Assembly: GCA_900766795.1 (NCBI GenBank)
Contig: CAAFWX010000229.1
Location: 1 to 9,851 of the forward strand
Reading direction: 5' to 3'
Origin: Oscillospiraceae bacterium
GTDB taxonomy: Bacteria > Bacillota_A > Clostridia > Oscillospirales > Ruminococcaceae
Length of the DNA: 9,851 nt
The notes beneath the pieces are model-generated. The model saw nothing but the letters and a program-made list of their open reading frames with translations, had not been told where the DNA came from and did not search any database. Both the position numbers and the translations under genes were made by a program. This document shows positions 4,420 through 9,851 of the stretch, one piece after another; positions within the stretch are counted from its first letter, which is position 1; each line of letters opens with the position of its first letter.

Positions 4420-6240
4420 ATGAACGACAGACTCTCCCTTCTCAGAGAAAAGGCAAACCGGCTGCCCGATTGCCCGGGGGTGTATCTTCATAAGGACAAG
4501 AACGGCGTTATCATCTATGTCGGCAAGGCAAAGGTGCTGAAAAACCGCGTCACGTCCTACTTCCGCTCGCTTTCGCAGCATAACGCAAAAACGCTGAAGC
4601 TAGTTGACAGGATTTACGATTTTGATTTCATCTGCACCAAGACCGAGCTTGACGCTCTGGTGCTTGAGTGCTCGCTGATAAAGCTGCACCAACCCAAGTA
4701 TAACATTCTTCTAAAGGACGACAAGGGCTACAACTACATTATGGTGTCCCGCGAACCCTACCCGAGAATAACCTACTCGCTGAACACCAACGACCCAAAC
4801 GCCGACTACATCGGACCGTTCACAAGCGGCTACACCGTGAAGCAGGCGGTGGAGGAAGCCAACAGCATTTTCATGCTGCCCACCTGCGGGAAAAGCTTTC
4901 CGTCCTGCTTCGGAAAAGAGCGCCCCTGCCTTAACTTTCACATCAAAAAGTGCATGGGTCTGTGCCGCGGGAACATTTCCTCCGAGGAATACAAGCGGAC
5001 GGTGGAGGAAGCGCTGGACTATCTTCGCAGCGGAAGTAAGCCGTCGGTTGAGCGGCTCACCGAGGAGATGGAGAAAGCAGCCGAAGCGCTCGAGTTTGAA
5101 AAGGCGGCGAAGCTGCGCGACCGCATCGCGGCGATAACCCGCATTCAGCACGGGCAGAAGATTCTCGACTACAAGCAGGACTACGACATCGTGGGCGGCT
5201 CACAGAACGTTGGTATGGCTAGCTTCGCGGTGATAAAATACCGCGGCGGCAGGCTTATCGACAAGGAGAATTTCTTCATCGGCGACGAGTATGATGGCGC
5301 GGCAATGCGGCGGGATTTTCTGCTGAGCTACTATTCCGCGCGCGAGGACGTTCCTAAGGAAATCTACATTGACGAGGACTTTGAGGACAGCGAGCTTATC
5401 ACCGAGCTGCTTCGCGAGCAGGCGGGGCACGCGGTAAAGTTCATTGTGCCGCAGCGCGGCGACGGAATGGCGCAGGTGACGCTTGCAAAGCGCAACGCGG
5501 GGGAGTACCTTGCCCTAAAGGTGGGGCGCACCGCAAAGGAGATAAGCGCGCTGGAGGACTTGAAGAACCTGCTGGGGCTTGAAAAGATTCCCTATATCAT
5601 CGAAAGCTATGACATCTCGAACTTCGGCGAGGACGGCAGGGTCGGCGGAATGATTGTCTACCGCAACGGACGGCCGTACAAGCAGGGGTATAAGAAATTC
5701 ACGATAAAAACCGTTGTGGGACAGAATGACTACGCCTGTATGCAGGAGGTGCTGCGACGGCGAATGCAGCGCTATCTTGACGGGGACGAGGACTTTGCTC
5801 CGCTGCCCGACCTTATTCTGCTTGACGGCGGAAAAGGGCACATTTCTGCGGTGAGCGAGGTGTTCGCGCAGATGGGAATAGATGTCCCGCTTTTCGGACT
5901 TGTCAAGGACAGCAAGCACCGCACCCGCGCGATAGCAAAGACGGGCGGCGAGATACAGATAAGCGCAAACAGGGCGCTGTTCAGCCTTATGACGAATATT
6001 CAGGACGAGGTGCACCGATTCTCCATCTCGTTTCAGCGTGTGAAGCACAAGCAAAAGACCTATACGCTGGAGCTTACCGAAATAAAGGGAATCGGGCAGG
6101 CAAAGGCGCAGGCGCTGCTTCGCGAGTTCAAGACCAAGCAGGGCATGAAGCAAGCGACAGCCGAGCAGCTTCGCGCAGCCGCGAAGATAAGCGAAGAAAA
6201 GGCGCAGGAGCTGTATAATTTCATTCAGGAGAGATTCTAA
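4420..6240 (+). CDS. uvrC: UvrC, excinuclease ABC subunit C
   Basis: UvrC makes the two incisions flanking a lesion in nucleotide excision repair, acting with UvrA and UvrB. The 606-residue length is typical. Domains in order: the N-terminal GIY-YIG nuclease (CPGVYLHKDKNG, then YVGKAKVLKNRV, with Tyr33 and Arg43), which makes the 3' cut; a cysteine cluster at Cys156, 163, 170, 178 and 182; a UVR motif (LTEEMEKAAEALEFEKAAKL, about 208-240) that binds UvrB; the RNase H-like 5' nuclease with Asp398 (YDISNF), Asp469 (LLDGGKGH) and His500 (DSKHRTRAI); and C-terminal helix-hairpin-helix motifs (ELTEIKGIGQAKAQALL, then a second to the end). The start is the ATG at 4420 behind GGCGGGAAG; an upstream in-frame TTG at 4387 overlaps the -10 region and is rejected. 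It heads an operon with rsmD, 3 nt downstream. Confidence 0.97.
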   Translation: MNDRLSLLREKANRLPDCPGVYLHKDKNGVIIYVGKAKVLKNRVTSYFRSLSQHNAKTLKLVDRIYDFDFICTKTELDALVLECSLIKLHQPKYNILLKDDKGYNYIMVSREPYPRITYSLNTNDPNADYIGPFTSGYTVKQAVEEANSIFMLPTCGKSFPSCFGKERPCLNFHIKKCMGLCRGNISSEEYKRTVEEALDYLRSGSKPSVERLTEEMEKAAEALEFEKAAKLRDRIAAITRIQHGQKILDYKQDYDIVGGSQNVGMASFAVIKYRGGRLIDKENFFIGDEYDGAAMRRDFLLSYYSAREDVPKEIYIDEDFEDSELITELLREQAGHAVKFIVPQRGDGMAQVTLAKRNAGEYLALKVGRTAKEISALEDLKNLLGLEKIPYIIESYDISNFGEDGRVGGMIVYRNGRPYKQGYKKFTIKTVVGQNDYACMQEVLRRRMQRYLDGDEDFAPLPDLILLDGGKGHISAVSEVFAQMGIDVPLFGLVKDSKHRTRAIAKTGGEIQISANRALFSLMTNIQDEVHRFSISFQRVKHKQKTYTLELTEIKGIGQAKAQALLREFKTKQGMKQATAEQLRAAAKISEEKAQELYNFIQERF

Positions 6241-6243
6241 CAC

Positions 6244-6819
6244 ATGAGAGTCATCACAGGAAAAGCGCGAGGGCGCAGACTTGTGACCGTCGAGGGCACG
6301 GAGGTTGTCCGCCCCACAACAGACGGCGTCAAGGAAGCGATATTCAGCGCTGTTCAGTTTGAGATAGAGGGTAGGACGGTGCTCGACCTGTTCGCGGGAA
6401 GCGGACAGCTCGGCATTGAGGCGCTGTCGAGGGGCGCAAAGGAGTGCTATTTTGTTGACAGTGCCGCGGTTTCGATAAAGGCGGTGAGGGAAAACCTCAA
6501 AACCACGGGGCTTGAAAGCGGCGCGAAGGTTGCGAACATGCCGTTCGGAGCCTTTCTGAAATCCACAAAAGCAACCTTTGACATTGCGCTGCTGGACCCG
6601 CCCTATAACTACAAGATAATCCAAAAGGCGCTTCCCGCGCTTGTGGAGAAGATGAGCGAAAATGGCGTTATCATCTGCGAGCACGAAAAGGAGTGCGTTC
6701 TCCCGCACAGGGTGGGACGGTTTGAGCTGGTTAAACTGCTGCGGCACTCCCGCACGTCGGTGTCCATCTACCGTCCCGCGCAGGAGCGCCCTGACGAGGA
6801 ACAGGAGGCACAGGCATGA
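6244..6819 (+). CDS. rsmD: RsmD, 16S rRNA (guanine966-N2)-methyltransferase
   Basis: RsmD methylates N2 of G966 in 16S rRNA using S-adenosylmethionine, acting on assembling 30S subunits. The 191-residue protein starts with the family hallmark MRVITGKARGRRL, followed by RPTTDGVKEAIFSAV (residues 23-37). Motif I of the Rossmann methyltransferase fold is LDLFAGSGQLGIEALSRGA (47-65), and motif IV is LLDPPY (116-121), the catalytic signature of N-methyltransferases. The C-terminus has an extra charged, Glu/Gln-rich tail (PAQERPDEEQEAQA). AGGAGA at 6228-6233, inside the end of uvrC, serves as ribosome binding site with 10 nt spacing. Its TGA overlaps the coaD start (ATGA), the usual rsmD-coaD arrangement in bacteria. 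Confidence 0.95.
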   Translation: MRVITGKARGRRLVTVEGTEVVRPTTDGVKEAIFSAVQFEIEGRTVLDLFAGSGQLGIEALSRGAKECYFVDSAAVSIKAVRENLKTTGLESGAKVANMPFGAFLKSTKATFDIALLDPPYNYKIIQKALPALVEKMSENGVIICEHEKECVLPHRVGRFELVKLLRHSRTSVSIYRPAQERPDEEQEAQA

Positions 6820-7340
6820 AAACAGCCATCTATCCGGGAAGCTTTGACCCCGTGACCAATGGGCACCTTGATATAATCACCAGAGCGGCGAAGATGTTCG
6901 ACAAGCTTATTGTCGTGGTGCTGATAAACCCGCTGAAAACCTACAGCTTCTCTATCCCGGAGCGCTGCGAGTTTCTGCGAAAGGCGACCGCGCATATTCC
7001 GAACATTGAGATAGACAGTTATGACGGACTTCTGGCAGACTATTTCAATCTGCGCGAGGACGTTGACGTGATAGTAAAGGGACTTCGCGCGACATCGGAT
7101 TTCGAGTACGAGTTCCAGATGGCGCACACCAACAAGGACCTGAACCCCCGCGCGGAAACGGTGTTTATCCCCTCGGGGCTTAACACCACGTTCATCTCGT
7201 CCAGCATGGTGAAGCAGGTGGCGATGTTTGGCGGCGACCTTTCAAACTACGTTCCCGCGCCGATACACCAACAGATAAAGGATAAGCTCACCGCTGATTT
7301 TTCTGCCGCAAAGCTTGCGGCACAGCAATCAAAGAAATAA
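6816..7340 (+). CDS. coaD: CoaD, phosphopantetheine adenylyltransferase
   Basis: CoaD joins 4'-phosphopantetheine and ATP to give dephospho-CoA and pyrophosphate, the penultimate step of coenzyme A synthesis. The nucleotidyltransferase motif GSFDPVTNGH (residues 8-17) is intact, with the conserved Lys41 (NPLKTYSF), the VIVKGLRATSDFEYEFQMAHTN segment with Arg91, and ISSS plus MVKQVAMFGGDLSNYVP (127-146), the C-terminal ATP-binding signature. The 174-residue length is slightly above the usual 160 because of a Lys/Ala/Gln-rich tail (LAAQQSKK). A strong AGGAGG at 6803-6808 lies 7 nt before the ATG, and the start overlaps the rsmD stop by 4 nt, so expression is coupled. Confidence 0.97.
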   Translation: MKTAIYPGSFDPVTNGHLDIITRAAKMFDKLIVVVLINPLKTYSFSIPERCEFLRKATAHIPNIEIDSYDGLLADYFNLREDVDVIVKGLRATSDFEYEFQMAHTNKDLNPRAETVFIPSGLNTTFISSSMVKQVAMFGGDLSNYVPAPIHQQIKDKLTADFSAAKLAAQQSKK

Positions 7341-7377
7341 TCTGAATAATAAAGCACATCTTAAGGAGGATAACAAA

Positions 7378-7956
7378 ATGGATGGTTCATACTCTCTCGA
7401 AGAACTCATTGAAATGCTTGACGAGTGCCTTATCAACGCAACGAAGGTACCTTTCGGAAAGAAGGACCTTGTAGACGTTGAGAAGATGACGGATATCGTT
7501 GACAGAATACGCAGACTGATTCCCACCGAAATTGACGACGCGAAGCGTATTGTCGGCGACAAGAACCAGATTATCGCCAGAGCCAAGCAGGAAGCCGAAG
7601 CAATCCGCGCAGACGCGGAGAAGCGCCGCACCGAGATTCTCGACCAGACGGACATTCTTCGCGAGGCGCGCACCCGCGCAAACGAGATTCTGACCGAAGC
7701 GCAGACTCAGGCGAACAAGATATACACCACCGCGAACACCTTTGCGGACTCCACGTTTTCGTTTATAGAGCAGGTGCTGACTCGCGACCTGAACGACATT
7801 CACACTCTGCGCCAGAACCTTGCCAACAGCGGAAACGTTGCGGGCGGTCAGCCCAAGGCAAACGCAGCCGGACAGAAGCCCGCAGGCGCAGCACAGCAGC
7901 AGGCACAGCAGCGCGGCGCGCAGATGTCTGTTCCTCCCACCGCTCAGAAGAAATAA
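7378..7956 (+). CDS. Coiled-coil protein, clostridial 'ATPase-like' gene downstream of coaD
   Basis: This 192-residue protein has no known function. It resembles the small coiled-coil proteins often annotated as 'ATPase' or V-type ATPase subunit H/E-like that follow coaD in many clostridia. Residues 1-50 are an acidic helical head (SLEELIEMLDECL...VDRIRRLIPTEI). Residues 51-120 form a long charged Ala/Glu/Lys/Arg helix (AKQEAEAIRADAEKRRTEIL and EILTEAQTQANKIY), a likely coiled coil like that of DivIVA or F-type ATPase b stalks. Residues 121-150 are a second helix, and 151-192 are a low-complexity Gly/Ala/Gln/Pro tail. No signal peptide, membrane helix or Walker motif is visible, so a true ATPase is doubtful. 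An excellent AAGGAGG (7363-7369) sits 8 nt before the ATG, and the gene ends the uvrC operon, 37 nt after coaD. A cell-division or scaffold role is speculative. Confidence 0.85.
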   Translation: MDGSYSLEELIEMLDECLINATKVPFGKKDLVDVEKMTDIVDRIRRLIPTEIDDAKRIVGDKNQIIARAKQEAEAIRADAEKRRTEILDQTDILREARTRANEILTEAQTQANKIYTTANTFADSTFSFIEQVLTRDLNDIHTLRQNLANSGNVAGGQPKANAAGQKPAGAAQQQAQQRGAQMSVPPTAQKK

Positions 7957-7980
7957 GCCGTGTTTACGGCATACATAAAG

Positions 7981-8014
7981 AAAACCACACTGCATGGTGT
8001 GGTTTTGCTTTCTG
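7981..8014 (+). terminator. Rho-independent terminator of the uvrC-rsmD-coaD operon
   Basis: A perfect 10-bp stem, AAAACCACAC (7981-7990) with GTGTGGTTTT (7997-8006), encloses the loop TGCATG, and the tract TTTTGCTTTCT follows. A smaller hairpin, GCCGT (7957-7961) with ACGGC (7966-7970), sits just after the stop codon. The A-rich 5' arm makes it potentially bidirectional. Confidence 0.85.
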
Positions 8015-8055
8015 ATGTTTTTGGTATATTGGTTTTGGGAGAAGTGGGTATTTGT

Positions 8056-8673
8056 ATGAAGAAAAATATTGTTGGTTTGGTGTTTTTGATAGTGGTGATT
8101 GTGTTTTTTGTGGTGAGGGGAGTATCTCCGCTTTTCGCGAAAGCAAATCCTGTCGGATTTGACGCGGCGGTGAACTCCGACAATGGGCGATATGTTGACG
8201 ACCTTGCCTATTACGGCACTGACGAGTACTATCGCATAACGCACCTTATAGGCTTCATTCCCGCAGGCTACGACCACTATTTCCTTGTGACGAACGAGGA
8301 TTCAAGCATTGTGATGGTGGTGCGCGCCGATAAAAGCTTCGCCGAAAAGTTCGACGAATACGGCGAAAGCATGGAGGGAGTGCGCGTAAAGGGAATGCTG
8401 AAAAGCATGGACCATGAACTGCGCTATGAGGTGGACTCCCTTGCAAAGGAGATAGAGGACGGAACGCGCTTCAGTCTGCGCTATGTAGACACGCTCTCGG
8501 ACAGATACGCGGTGTTCACGCTGCTGTTTGTTGCGCTGTCCATAGGGCTTGCCGCAGGATTTTTCCTGCTTGTGAGAAGCGGCGCGGACCGCCGTACAGT
8601 CATTGCAAAGGTGTGGGTGATTGCGCTTTTGCTCGACTGCATTTTCGGAATACATATCCTTGTAATGCTCTGA
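8056..8673 (+). CDS. Unrecognised membrane protein with three predicted helices
   Basis: I do not recognise this 205-residue protein. Residues 5-22 (IVGLVFLIVVIVFFVVRG) form an N-terminal membrane helix or uncleaved signal anchor. Residues 23-150 are a soluble, mixed-charge segment rich in Tyr, Asp and Val, probably extracytoplasmic, with strand-like stretches such as HYFLVTNEDSSIVMVVRAD (75-93) and VRVKGMLK (109-116). Residues 151-174 and 184-204 are two further helices joined by a basic loop (RSGADRRTVIAK). The ATG at 8056 gives a clean membrane-anchor N-terminus; an in-frame extension upstream would run through the coaD-operon terminator. The Shine-Dalgarno is weak (GTGGG at 8044-8048). 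TATATT at 8025-8030 could be a -10 box, but no good -35 is seen. The first 100 bases are strikingly T-rich compared with neighbouring genes. Nothing nearby suggests a role. Confidence 0.8.
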   Translation: MKKNIVGLVFLIVVIVFFVVRGVSPLFAKANPVGFDAAVNSDNGRYVDDLAYYGTDEYYRITHLIGFIPAGYDHYFLVTNEDSSIVMVVRADKSFAEKFDEYGESMEGVRVKGMLKSMDHELRYEVDSLAKEIEDGTRFSLRYVDTLSDRYAVFTLLFVALSIGLAAGFFLLVRSGADRRTVIAKVWVIALLLDCIFGIHILVML

Positions 8674-8699
8674 CGGCGCGCCGTCAGGGCTTTTCTTTT
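8667..8699 (+). terminator. Terminator hairpin shared by two convergent genes
   Basis: A 10-bp stem, GCTCTGACGG (8667-8676) with CCGTCAGGGC (8681-8690), with one T-G wobble, closes the tetraloop CGCG and is followed by TTTTCTTTT. It terminates the membrane-protein gene. Both this gene's TGA (8671-8673) and the opposing acetyltransferase's TGA (8686-8684) lie inside the stem. No T-run follows in the minus direction. Confidence 0.88.
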
Positions 8700-9211
8700 C
8701 GGAAAGCAACGTATCTGAAATGCGGCATATCCACCCCGCGGTAATGCTTTGTCCAAGAGTCGGTTCGTACCATTCCGTTGCGCAGGGCAACTCTCTGCGA
8801 GGGAATGTTCGTGTCGCGTATGATGGAGCAGACCTCTTTCGCATTGAGGACTTCAAAGGCATATTTCTTGCAGGCGCGGGCAGCTTCCGTGGCATAGCCC
8901 TTGTGCCAGAAAGCCCGCTCGAAAAGGTAGCCGATTTCGAGCACCTGCTTGTCCTGCCACGGCTGCATTGTAAGCCCGCATTGCCCGATGACACGATTGC
9001 TTTCCTTAAGCACCGCCGCCCACAGCCCGAAGCCGTATTCGCGGTAGCGCGCAAGCTGCCTGTCCAGCCATTCCTGCACCTGCGCGTCGGTGAACGCTCC
9101 CTCATATGCGTACATAGCCTCGTCGTCCTGCAATATGCGGCACAGCGCGTCAAAGTCGCCCGCTGTCATTTCGCGAAGCACAAGCCTTTCGGTTTCAATC
9201 ACTGTTTTCAT
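8684..9211 (-). CDS. GNAT acetyltransferase, RimJ/RimL-like
   Basis: A 175-residue acetyl-CoA-dependent N-acetyltransferase of the Acetyltransf_3 (RimJ/RimL) type. The opening ETERLVLREMTAGDFDAL (residues 6-23) is the family's first strand and helix. VIGQCGL (74-80) and LEIGYLFERAFWHKGYATEA (91-110) carry the acetyl-CoA pyrophosphate loop HKGYAT, and NIPSQRVALRNGM follows as the typical Asn-x-x-Ser-x-x-x-x-x-x-x-Gly region. Length is standard. The substrate cannot be read from sequence; relatives modify ribosomal proteins, antibiotics or small amines. Its ATG overlaps the stop of the upstream acetyltransferase by 4 nt (ATGA), with GGGGA 11 nt before it. Confidence 0.9.
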   Translation of the reverse strand: MKTVIETERLVLREMTAGDFDALCRILQDDEAMYAYEGAFTDAQVQEWLDRQLARYREYGFGLWAAVLKESNRVIGQCGLTMQPWQDKQVLEIGYLFERAFWHKGYATEAARACKKYAFEVLNAKEVCSIIRDTNIPSQRVALRNGMVRTDSWTKHYRGVDMPHFRYVAFRKEKP

Positions 9212-9747
9212 CTGTTGTCATTCCCCGTCATGATAAGCTCGTAGAGCATGAAATCCATCCAACCGACGTTTTCGGCAAACCAGCGCTGCTGCCCCCTCAG
9301 CACAAAGCCCAGCGACTCATAAAGCCGCCTTGCGGGTGTGTTGCTCGAAAGCGCGTCCAGCCGCACCGCATGCTTGCCCATTTCGCGCGCAAGCTGTGAA
9401 ATCAGCCCCATGGTCTGCCGCGCAATGCCCTGTTTGTGGTGCTTCGGGTCAACGCAGAGAATGTGCACCACCGCCACCTCGTCGTCCGCCAGAGGGAGTC
9501 CCCACGGCGTGCCGTGATAGTCCTCGTCCTGACGCGGGGTAACTGCCGCTGCCGAAATGATAGCGCCGTCTTTTTCGCAGAAATACATCGCGCCCTCGGT
9601 GATGTAGGACATAATCATCTCATCGTCGGGGTGCCTGCCGTAAACCCACTTAGCGTAGGCGGCTATGTTTTCAGTATTTGCGATTGCATTTCGATAGAAC
9701 TCCTTAAGCCTTTGAAAATCGCTGACGGAAGCTTTAGTCAGGTCCAT
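9208..9747 (-). CDS. GNAT family N-acetyltransferase
   Basis: A 179-residue GNAT of the Acetyltransf_1 type, distinct from its neighbour. Motif A is VVHILCVDPKHHKQGIARQTMG (93-114), with the acetyl-CoA loop HKQGIA at 104-109. Motif B is RLDALSSNTPARRLYESLGFVLRG (129-152), with the usual Asn and Tyr. The N-terminal half (LKEFYRNAIANTENIAAYAKWVYGRHP) has the family's helical substrate region. The ATG at 9747 follows GAGGTG with 7 nt spacing. It is the first gene of an overlapping pair of acetyltransferases. The substrate is unknown. No strong promoter was seen between 9748 and the window edge. Confidence 0.9.
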   Translation of the reverse strand: MDLTKASVSDFQRLKEFYRNAIANTENIAAYAKWVYGRHPDDEMIMSYITEGAMYFCEKDGAIISAAAVTPRQDEDYHGTPWGLPLADDEVAVVHILCVDPKHHKQGIARQTMGLISQLAREMGKHAVRLDALSSNTPARRLYESLGFVLRGQQRWFAENVGWMDFMLYELIMTGNDNR

Positions 9748-9770
9748 AATAACACCTCATATGTAACGGT

Positions 9771-9800
9771 AAAGGGAGCGGAAACCGCCCCCCTTTTTTT
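9771..9800. terminator. Terminator-like hairpin between the acetyltransferase pair and a possible upstream gene
   Basis: GGG plus GCGG (9774-9781, one internal A) pair with CCGC plus CCC (9785-9793) around the loop AAA, and seven T's follow at 9794-9800. The T-run points rightward, although no plus-strand gene precedes it. Read leftward it stands directly after the stop of the possible partial gene at 9799, with only TTT behind the stem. Some bidirectional use is plausible. Confidence 0.5.
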
Positions 9801-9851
9801 ATTCTGAGGGACATTCAACGGGCAGTTTCTTGTAGACAAGCTTTAAGCACA
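9799..9851 (-). CDS. Possible C-terminus of a gene entering from the right edge
   Basis: On the minus strand a frame is open from the window edge and reads CLKLVYKKLPVECPSE before a TAA at 9801-9799. A terminator-like hairpin follows immediately, and the next gene on the same strand starts 51 nt later, which is what the end of a real gene would look like. Sixteen codons are too few to assign a family. Confidence 0.35.
   Translation of the reverse strand, partial: CLKLVYKKLPVECPSE

Noticed and set aside
5515..6747. 410-codon open frame on the minus strand opposite uvrC and rsmD
   Set aside because: It lies antisense to two unmistakable genes with intact motifs, its product is Leu/His/Arg-rich with no family features, and it results from the GC-rich codon pattern of the plus strand.
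7387..8277. 296-codon minus-strand frame across the coiled-coil gene and the terminator
   Set aside because: It is antisense to a gene with a strong ribosome binding site and crosses a perfect terminator hairpin.

Overview
This window looks like a chromosomal housekeeping region of a moderately GC-rich Firmicute, most likely a clostridial (Ruminococcaceae/Oscillospiraceae-type) bacterium. The grounds are strong AGGAGG-type ribosome binding sites, a YlbJ-type sporulation membrane protein, a TIGR04086 membrane protein, a WalJ-type hydrolase directly behind murA, and the coaD plus coiled-coil 'ATPase-like' gene pair that is common in clostridia. The taxonomic call is inference from gene content and codon style, not from a marker gene.

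Layout. (1) Bases 1-1560, plus strand: the C-terminal part of murA (peptidoglycan precursor synthesis) abuts a WalJ/YycJ-type metallo-beta-lactamase-fold gene and ends at a strong intrinsic terminator. (2) Bases 1566-2350, minus strand: a two-gene operon of a Dabb (A/B barrel) protein followed, with a one-base overlap, by a hypoxanthine/uracil-type DNA glycosylase. (3) Bases 2351-2805: a gene-free stretch almost filled by a 362-bp MITE-like element (2391-2752). It has 18-bp terminal inverted repeats, a TAC direct duplication at its edges, and an interior built from two diverged copies of a module. Each copy carries a 9-bp hairpin whose 19-nt loop is conserved while the stem changes by compensatory substitutions. 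(4) Bases 2806-4244, minus strand: a TIGR04086/YrzE-like membrane protein coupled to ylbJ. (5) Bases 4354-8010, plus strand: a good sigma-A-type promoter drives uvrC, rsmD, coaD and a coiled-coil protein of unknown role, ending at a perfect 10-bp terminator hairpin. (6) Bases 8056-8673, plus strand: an unrecognised three-helix membrane protein. (7) Bases 8684-9747, minus strand: two overlapping GNAT acetyltransferase genes. The right edge (9799-9851) may hold the C-terminus of another minus-strand gene.

How the parts fit. The region mixes cell-envelope genes (murA, walJ), DNA repair (the glycosylase, uvrC), ribosome maturation (rsmD) and coenzyme A synthesis (coaD). Most neighbouring genes on the same strand overlap or abut (TGATG, TAATG, ATGA junctions), which implies translational coupling. 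Convergent gene pairs are separated by hairpin terminators, and one of these contains the stop codons of both genes. The least ordinary part is the non-autonomous repeat element at 2391-2752, because its stem covariation indicates selection on hairpin structure. The coding genes are otherwise conventional.
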